In this document: one piece after another, positions 6,918-10,686 of the stretch
Numbering within the stretch: the stretch's first letter is position 1
How the letters are laid out: the number at the start of each line of letters is the position of its first letter
Source: Paracoccaceae bacterium
GTDB taxonomy: Bacteria > Pseudomonadota > Alphaproteobacteria > Rhodobacterales > Rhodobacteraceae
DNA length: 10,686 bases
Direction of reading: 5' to 3'
NCBI GenBank assembly: GCA_011525185.1
Contig: WTIQ01000435.1
Span: forward strand, 1-10,686
Translations under genes and position numbers: made by a program
The notes under the pieces: generated by a model
Database searches by the model: none
The model's input: only the letters and a program-made list of their open reading frames with translations
Told to the model about the DNA's origin: nothing

Positions 6918-8096
6918 ATGACAATCGCGCAGTTGGATGCACCTAAACGGGGATTTGATATCTCAGAATTTGAGCGTCGCACAGCCCTTGCGCAACGTGA
7001 AATGAAGGCACTGGGACTTGCGGGTCTTTTGCTCACAACCGAACCAGAAGTGCGTTATTTTACGGGGTTTTATTCGCTGTTTTGGCAAAGTCCCACGCGG
7101 CCTTGGTTTGTCTTTGTTCCTGAAACTGGCAAGCCTATTGCGGTGATCCCTGAAATTGGTGCAGATTTGATGCGCAGAACTTGGATTGACGATATTCGCA
7201 CATGGAGCGCTCCTTGTCCGACTGATGACGGGCTTTCGCTCCTTGTGGATCTGCTAAAGCCTTTTGCGGATCAAAAGGCAAAGATTGGTGTGATGAAAGG
7301 TCATGAGAGCCTATTGCGCATGCCTCTTGGCGACTGGGAGCGGTTGTGTGCGCAGCTAGAGGATTTGCATTCTCAAGATGTGACCAACATCGTGCAGTCC
7401 TTGCGCATGGTCAAATCGGAGGCTGAGATTGAAAAACTTGCCCATATTTGCAAGATCGGGTCAGACACTTTTGCGCGTGTTCCCGAGTTTGCTCGGCGTT
7501 ATAAGCCGCTAGAGGATGTCTTTCGAGATTTCCGTATCGCGGCCCTAAGCGCAGGAGCAGATGATGCGCCCTACGTTGTGGGCGGAGCAAATCAGGGCGG
7601 TTATCGTGATGTTATTTCCCCCCCCTCGCGTCACCCATTACAGATGGGCGATATTCTTATGATCGATACGGGATGTATATGGGATGGTTATTTTTGCGAC
7701 TTTGATCGCAATTGGGCGATTGGCCAAGCCGATGATCTGAGCCGCGCGGCCTATGATGTCTTGTGGCGAGCCACTGAAGCAGGGCTAGAGGCGGCACGCC
7801 CTGGCGCGACGGCGCGCGATCTCTTTGTTGCGATGTCCAAGGTGCTGGCAGAACTCGATCGCAGTGGTGGGGATATCGGTCGCTTGGGGCACGGGCTTGG
7901 GATGCAGCTCACCGAGCAACCCTCACATGCGGCTTTCGATGATACCGAATTGAAAGAGAATATGGTGTTAACACTGGAACCTTCGCTCTCTTACGGGGAG
8001 GGCGTCATGATGGTGCATGAAGAAAATATTGTTGTGACTCCAAATGGGGGGCGTTTGCTGACCCGTCGTGCGCCACCAGAGCTTCCCGTTATTTAG
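6918..8096 (+). CDS. M24 family metallopeptidase (Xaa-Pro peptidase / creatinase fold)
   Basis: Cytoplasmic dinuclear-metal hydrolase of the pita-bread fold. The family includes Xaa-Pro dipeptidases and aminopeptidases, creatinase and ectoine hydrolase. It has 392 residues. The N-terminal creatinase-type domain spans about 13-160 (FDISEFERRTALAQREM at 13-29, then TEPEVRYFTGF at 41-51). The catalytic domain spans about 165-390 with all five expected metal ligands: D250 (MIDTG), D261 (FCDFDR), H325 (LGHGLG), E354 (TLEPSL) and E368 (VHEEN). The histidines and aspartates are intact, so activity is expected. Start ATG at 6918 has GGGA at 6906-6909, 8 bases upstream. It is divergent from the sulfatase, and its last 8 bases overlap the convergent small membrane-protein gene. 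The substrate could be a proline dipeptide or a small amide. I see nothing that separates these, and it does not resemble the M24-derived DMSP lyase DddP in length or N-terminus. Confidence 0.87.
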   Translation: MTIAQLDAPKRGFDISEFERRTALAQREMKALGLAGLLLTTEPEVRYFTGFYSLFWQSPTRPWFVFVPETGKPIAVIPEIGADLMRRTWIDDIRTWSAPCPTDDGLSLLVDLLKPFADQKAKIGVMKGHESLLRMPLGDWERLCAQLEDLHSQDVTNIVQSLRMVKSEAEIEKLAHICKIGSDTFARVPEFARRYKPLEDVFRDFRIAALSAGADDAPYVVGGANQGGYRDVISPPSRHPLQMGDILMIDTGCIWDGYFCDFDRNWAIGQADDLSRAAYDVLWRATEAGLEAARPGATARDLFVAMSKVLAELDRSGGDIGRLGHGLGMQLTEQPSHAAFDDTELKENMVLTLEPSLSYGEGVMMVHEENIVVTPNGGRLLTRRAPPELPVI

Positions 8097-8310
8097 GGGC
8101 GTGTTGCGCGGAATTGATTTTACCAAGCGCCCAGAGCGCGTGGACAAAGGAGCCTGCACAAAAGGTCAGACCAAAAAAGATCAACTCCCACGCAGCGGGC
8201 CCCTTGGCGCCCTTGGCCCAAAGAGCGACGACGATCACGAAGAATAAGACGGCAGAGACAATGGCACGAAATTTATATTCGCTCTGCTTTTTGGGATCGT
8301 AAAGCGACAT
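8089..8310 (-). CDS. Small two-helix inner-membrane protein, 73 aa
   Basis: Not assigned to a named family. It has 73 residues, with a charged N-terminus (SLYDPKKQSEYKFR), a first transmembrane helix at about 15-33 (AIVSAVLFFVIVVALW), a short Lys/Gly-rich loop (AKGAKGPAAW), a second helix at about 41-62, and a polar tail. Both termini are probably on the same side; the positive N-terminus suggests the cytoplasm. The start is very well supported: on the minus strand AGGAG lies 7 bases before ATG (complement of 8318-8322). The 3' end overlaps the M24 gene tail to tail by 8 bp. The gene is divergent from the photolyase-like gene across 136 bp. The strong ribosome site and helix pattern make it a real small gene rather than a shadow. 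Function unknown. Confidence 0.72.
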   Translation of the reverse strand: MSLYDPKKQSEYKFRAIVSAVLFFVIVVALWAKGAKGPAAWELIFFGLTFCAGSFVHALWALGKINSAQHAPK

Positions 8311-8446
8311 GTTTAAACTCCTGTTCTCTTTCTTGTTTCTGATACATGATCAAGCTCACTGTCTCGGATCGTCGTCTTGCTAGAATGTTGAACTGCTTGG
8401 CATTTGATTTAGCTCCCCTTTGACATTATCAAAGTCTGAGCAGAAT

Positions 8447-9652
8447 ATGATCTTTACCCCGACACGGACCGCTGGCTTGAAGCGGCTGAATGACTTTCTC
8501 CCCAAGGCCGGTGCGTCTTATGCGAAGCTGCGCAATTATGATCGTGGTCAAGGCGGACACAGGGATGTTTCAACACTGTCGCCCTATATCCGTCGGCGTG
8601 CTGTGAGTGAGGACGAGGTTTTGCGCTCGGTTTTGGCGCGTCACTCCCTGCGCTCCAGTGAGAAATTTGTCCAAGAGGTCTTTTGGCGAACCTATTGGAA
8701 AGGCTGGCTTGAGCTGCGGCCTAGCCTATGGGCGAGGTATCAATCTGAACTGTGGGATCTTGAAAACCAAATTGCCACACAAGCGGGACTGCGCGCTGCC
8801 TGGGAGGAGGCCTGCCTTGGCAGGACAGGCATTGCCTGTTTTGATGCTTGGGCGCATGAATTGGTTGAGACGGGATATTTACACAATCATGCCCGGATGT
8901 GGTTTGCCTCAATATGGATTTTTACCTTAAATTTGCCGTGGCAGTTGGGTGCCGATTTTTTTCTGCGTCATCTTTTAGATGGTGACCCCGCCTCAAACAC
9001 CTTGAGTTGGCGCTGGGTCGGTGGGTTGCAAACTGTCGGGAAAACCTATTTGACCCGCGCTGACAACATCGCAAAATTCACAGAAGGTCGGTTTCACCCC
9101 AAAGGCCTTGCACGCTCTGCATTTCCGCTTCCCTCCGATGGCGCGATCACACGGGGTTTTCCGCCCATGAATGTGGCTGATGCCAAGTATGATCGCCCCG
9201 CTTTGCTTCTCATCCATGATGACAATTTAAATTTCAGTGATCTGTTCAACGCTTATTCTCAGATTGTGGCAGCCTGCCGGGTCGATACGTTAAGCGGACA
9301 AAGTCCTTGGATCATGTCGCAAAATGTGACGGACTTTGTAAATGGAGTGTCCGATGATGCGATTTCGCGCTGGTGCAGCGGCTTGGAGCTTCATGACTGC
9401 AATAGCGATATGGAAAGCGTGGTGTCATTGGCCAAATTCCATAACATTGAGCAGGTTATCACAAACTATCCAACCGTCGGTGCCGCGGCTGACTATGTTG
9501 CCCGTTTAGAGGATGAGCTTTCACCCTTGGGCATTCGTGTCATCAGACATATCTCTCAACATGATCTGGTATGCTGGCCTAGAGCGACCCATGGGTTTTT
9601 TAAATTCAAGGAGTATATCCCGAATTTCGTGATATCGCTCGGCCTTGCGTAA
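8447..9652 (+). CDS. Photolyase/cryptochrome-family flavoprotein with apparently inverted domain order
   Basis: FAD-dependent photolyase-family protein, presumably light-driven pyrimidine-dimer repair or a photoreceptor. Numbering from ATG 8447 (401 residues), the FAD-binding helical domain comes first: SYAKLRNYDRG at 24-34, STLSPYIRRRAVS at 42-54 (FAD phosphate contacts), QEVFWR at 76-81, GRTG at 125-128, HNHARM at 146-151, and DGDPASNTLSWRWVGG at 178-193. By family alignment, E77 and W80 correspond to the E. coli dimer-site E274/W277, N146-equivalent Asn and Met are kept, and N184, W189 and W191 match N378, W382 and W384. E. coli R342 is His here. From about 250 to 391 a second segment begins RPALLLIHDDNLNFSDLF and ends with GIRVIRHISQHDLVCW, then FFKFKEYIP; this resembles the alpha/beta domain that normally precedes the FAD domain. 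An in-frame TTG at 8420 lacks a ribosome site; the ATG with nearby GAG is preferred but not strong. Flavoprotein call is firm; the domain order is an interpretation. Confidence 0.85.
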   Translation: MIFTPTRTAGLKRLNDFLPKAGASYAKLRNYDRGQGGHRDVSTLSPYIRRRAVSEDEVLRSVLARHSLRSSEKFVQEVFWRTYWKGWLELRPSLWARYQSELWDLENQIATQAGLRAAWEEACLGRTGIACFDAWAHELVETGYLHNHARMWFASIWIFTLNLPWQLGADFFLRHLLDGDPASNTLSWRWVGGLQTVGKTYLTRADNIAKFTEGRFHPKGLARSAFPLPSDGAITRGFPPMNVADAKYDRPALLLIHDDNLNFSDLFNAYSQIVAACRVDTLSGQSPWIMSQNVTDFVNGVSDDAISRWCSGLELHDCNSDMESVVSLAKFHNIEQVITNYPTVGAAADYVARLEDELSPLGIRVIRHISQHDLVCWPRATHGFFKFKEYIPNFVISLGLA

Positions 9653-9656
9653 GGGG

Positions 9657-9766
9657 GCTAGAGCGTGTCACGTTTAATAGGATTCATTCGACACGCTCTA
9701 ACTTACCTTTTTGGCCGCATGTTCGAACCGCCAAACCGGTGCCCACTTTGGCTGAACATGCTCTAG
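9657..9766. repeat. Palindromic intergenic mosaic element (two hairpins)
   Basis: Two nested hairpin units follow the photolyase-like gene. Unit 1: TAGAGCGTGTC (9659-9669) and GACACGCTCTA (9690-9700), a perfect 11-bp stem with a 20-nt loop. Unit 2: GCATGTTC (9717-9724) and GAACATGC (9754-9761), enclosing a second stem GCCAAA (9730-9735) with TTTGGC (9747-9752). GCTCTA also borders the right end. Mosaic palindromes with AGAGC/GCTCT ends are a known class of dispersed intergenic repeat in alphaproteobacteria. The element begins 4 bp after the photolyase stop, so it may also end that transcript. Multi-copy status cannot be seen from one window. Confidence 0.75.
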
Positions 9767-9836
9767 TGACCCATGTCTTTACCTGTGCTGCAACAGCACT
9801 ATTATTTAAGACATGAAAAAAGCGGAGAGTTTTGTC

Positions 9837-10382
9837 ATGGTACGATATTTTATGCGCGTTTTCTCATTCGTCCTCTTGATGTTGCCAGCAGGTCTTGTCC
9901 AAGCGAGCAGTCAGCAGCTTCTGGATGAGCTTGCGCAATCCCCGTCTGTGCAAGCGGCCAAGCCTATTATTGACGCCCTTTGGGAGGCTTGGACCAACGC
10001 GCATATGACGCCAAAAGAGCAAGACCTTATGCAGCGCGGGCTGGCTGCAATGGGGCAGGGCGATTTCATTTTGGCAGAAAGTACATTTGGTGATCTGGTG
10101 GGTGAAAACCCAGATTTTACCGAAGCTTGGAACAAGCGCGCTACCATCCGCTTTATGATGGGCAAATTTGAGGCGTCACGCTCGGACGTGTTTGAAGTTT
10201 TGGATCGAGAACCGCGCCATTTTGGAGCGATTTCAGGACTTGGGATGATTTACATGCATCTGGGGGAGCTCGACAACGCTCTGCAAGCCTACAGGGACCT
10301 TCAACGCGTTTTCCCAGCCAGCCCAGAGGCGCAACGCTACATTCCAGTGCTCAAGCGGCAACTCGGACTTTCTGATTTGTAA
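9837..10382 (+). CDS. Exported TPR-repeat protein
   Basis: Predicted periplasmic protein of 181 residues built from tetratricopeptide repeats, a protein-protein interaction scaffold. The N-terminus is a typical Sec signal: Arg at positions 3 and 7, a hydrophobic core FSFVLLMLPAGLV (9-21) and a cleavage site VQA-SS after residue 23. There is no lipobox cysteine. After a helical linker (24-58), three TPR-like units follow: about 62-95 (containing MQRGLAAMGQGDFILAEST), 96-129 (AWNKRATIRFMMGKFEASRS) and 130-163 (AISGLGMIYMHLGELDNALQ). An upstream in-frame ATG at 9813 has no ribosome site; GGAGAG at 9824-9829 with a 7-base spacer supports 9837. The gene stands alone after the mosaic repeat, so context gives no partner. 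Binding partner and role unknown. Confidence 0.8.
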   Translation: MVRYFMRVFSFVLLMLPAGLVQASSQQLLDELAQSPSVQAAKPIIDALWEAWTNAHMTPKEQDLMQRGLAAMGQGDFILAESTFGDLVGENPDFTEAWNKRATIRFMMGKFEASRSDVFEVLDREPRHFGAISGLGMIYMHLGELDNALQAYRDLQRVFPASPEAQRYIPVLKRQLGLSDL

Positions 10383-10597
10383 ACGCCTCATCGATCTTAG
10401 GCGCGTCAGATGATGCAGGCCTTACAGACGAGGCAGTGGGGCAGTATGCGTGGCCAGAAACCATAAGGCAAAATTGCTGTGACGCCTGTCTTGGTCGCTA
10501 TTGGAGTGGTTAAAAACAGAAGTAGCAACACCGACTAACATTTCATCCGCATCCATTTATTGGATTTGTGGCAAAACTTCGTGTTTTGTACAAAAAT
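10383..10597. other. Intergenic stretch, no gene seen
   Basis: No supported coding region, RNA gene or repeat. A weak hairpin, CGCCT (10384-10388) with AGGCG (10399-10403), sits directly after the TPR gene stop, but it lacks a T-run and is only 5 bp, so it is at best a poor terminator. Base composition becomes clearly AT-rich after about 10,500, as expected for a promoter region of a gene to the right. Confidence 0.5.
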
Positions 10598-10622
10598 ATG
10601 AATACGAATTTACAATATTGTA
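10584..10622. promoter_or_regulatory. Two AT-rich 12-bp palindromes
   Basis: TTTTGTACAAAA (10584-10595) and TACAATATTGTA (10611-10622) are each perfect 12-bp palindromes. Both contain TACAA/TTGTA half-sites, oriented oppositely in the two, and their centres are 27 bp apart. They may be operator sites for a regulator of a gene to the right, but AT-rich DNA yields such palindromes by chance more often, so support is modest. Confidence 0.3.
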
Positions 10623-10686
10623 TATGGCTCTTTCGTGGAATTACTCTACTTATGGTAACACAAGCAGATGTACCTACCCTGCTCTG
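10598..10686 (+). CDS. Possible 5' end of a gene running off the window
   Basis: An ATG at 10598 opens a frame that has no stop to the window edge (29 codons). The peptide starts MNTNLQYCIWLFRGITLLMV and could be a signal or membrane segment. There is no Shine-Dalgarno, the second palindrome lies inside the frame, and the minus strand is also open here, so this may be chance in AT-rich DNA. Sequence to the right would decide it. Confidence 0.2.
   Translation, partial: MNTNLQYCIWLFRGITLLMVTQADVPTLL

Noticed and set aside
6918..8096. DMSP lyase DddP as identity of the M24 protein
   Set aside because: The protein is shorter and its N-terminal region and metal-site surroundings look like generic Xaa-Pro peptidase/creatinase members, not DddP.
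8323..8338. Possible alphaproteobacterial LexA box upstream of the photolyase-like gene
   Set aside because: The arrangement is GTTC-N8-GTTT, wrong spacing and imperfect second half compared with GTTC-N7-GTTC.
8420..8446. TTG start at 8420 for the photolyase-like gene
   Set aside because: No ribosome site precedes it and the nine extra residues have no family support; ATG at 8447 is preferred.
9813..9836. ATG at 9813 as start of the TPR protein
   Set aside because: No Shine-Dalgarno, and it would add a polar, acidic-containing lead before the signal peptide; GGAGAG points to ATG 9837.
10543..10686. Minus-strand open frame running in from the right edge and ending in TGA at 10543
   Set aside because: About 47 codons with no protein-like pattern in AT-rich DNA and no start visible; too weak to call.
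1..10686. A defence system, CRISPR array, prophage or transposon
   Set aside because: No nuclease, helicase, reverse transcriptase, toxin, integrase or transposase motifs and no regularly spaced direct repeats were found on either strand.

Overview
The window looks like chromosomal DNA of an alphaproteobacterium, most likely a marine Rhodobacteraceae (Roseobacter-type) organism. This is inferred from the middling GC content, the gene families, and a palindromic intergenic element bounded by TAGAGC/GCTCTA at 9657-9766. No rRNA, tRNA, CRISPR array, transposase or phage gene was seen, and I found no defence system. Most of the window is ordinary housekeeping or accessory metabolism. The most unusual item is a photolyase-family protein whose two domains appear to be in reverse order.

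Left part (1-4460): the 3' portion of a large FtsX/YbbP-type ABC-transporter permease runs in from the left edge. Seven bases after its stop comes an inositol-monophosphatase-family gene, probably co-transcribed with it. An intergenic region with an imperfect hairpin (3166-3205) separates this pair from a convergent YbjJ-like major facilitator transporter on the minus strand.

Middle (4461-8096): divergent from the transporter, and behind a perfect 7+7 bp dyad, lies a 130-residue soluble protein that I do not recognise. It converges, with a 9-bp gap, on a minus-strand sulfatase / phosphonate-monoester-hydrolase-type enzyme. That enzyme begins with TTG and carries C-G-A-S-R at its nucleophile motif in place of the usual C-x-P-x-R. 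A 256-bp divergent region leads to a plus-strand M24 (Xaa-Pro peptidase-like) hydrolase with a full set of metal ligands. No shared substrate for the two hydrolases can be read from the sequence.

Right part (8089-10686): a 73-residue two-helix membrane protein on the minus strand overlaps the M24 stop by 8 bp. It is divergent from the photolyase-like gene. In that gene the FAD-binding helical domain comes first, and a segment resembling the normally N-terminal alpha/beta photolyase domain follows at the C-terminus. After the mosaic repeat comes an exported TPR protein. The last 300 bases are AT-rich, with two 12-bp palindromes near a weakly supported start of a further gene.
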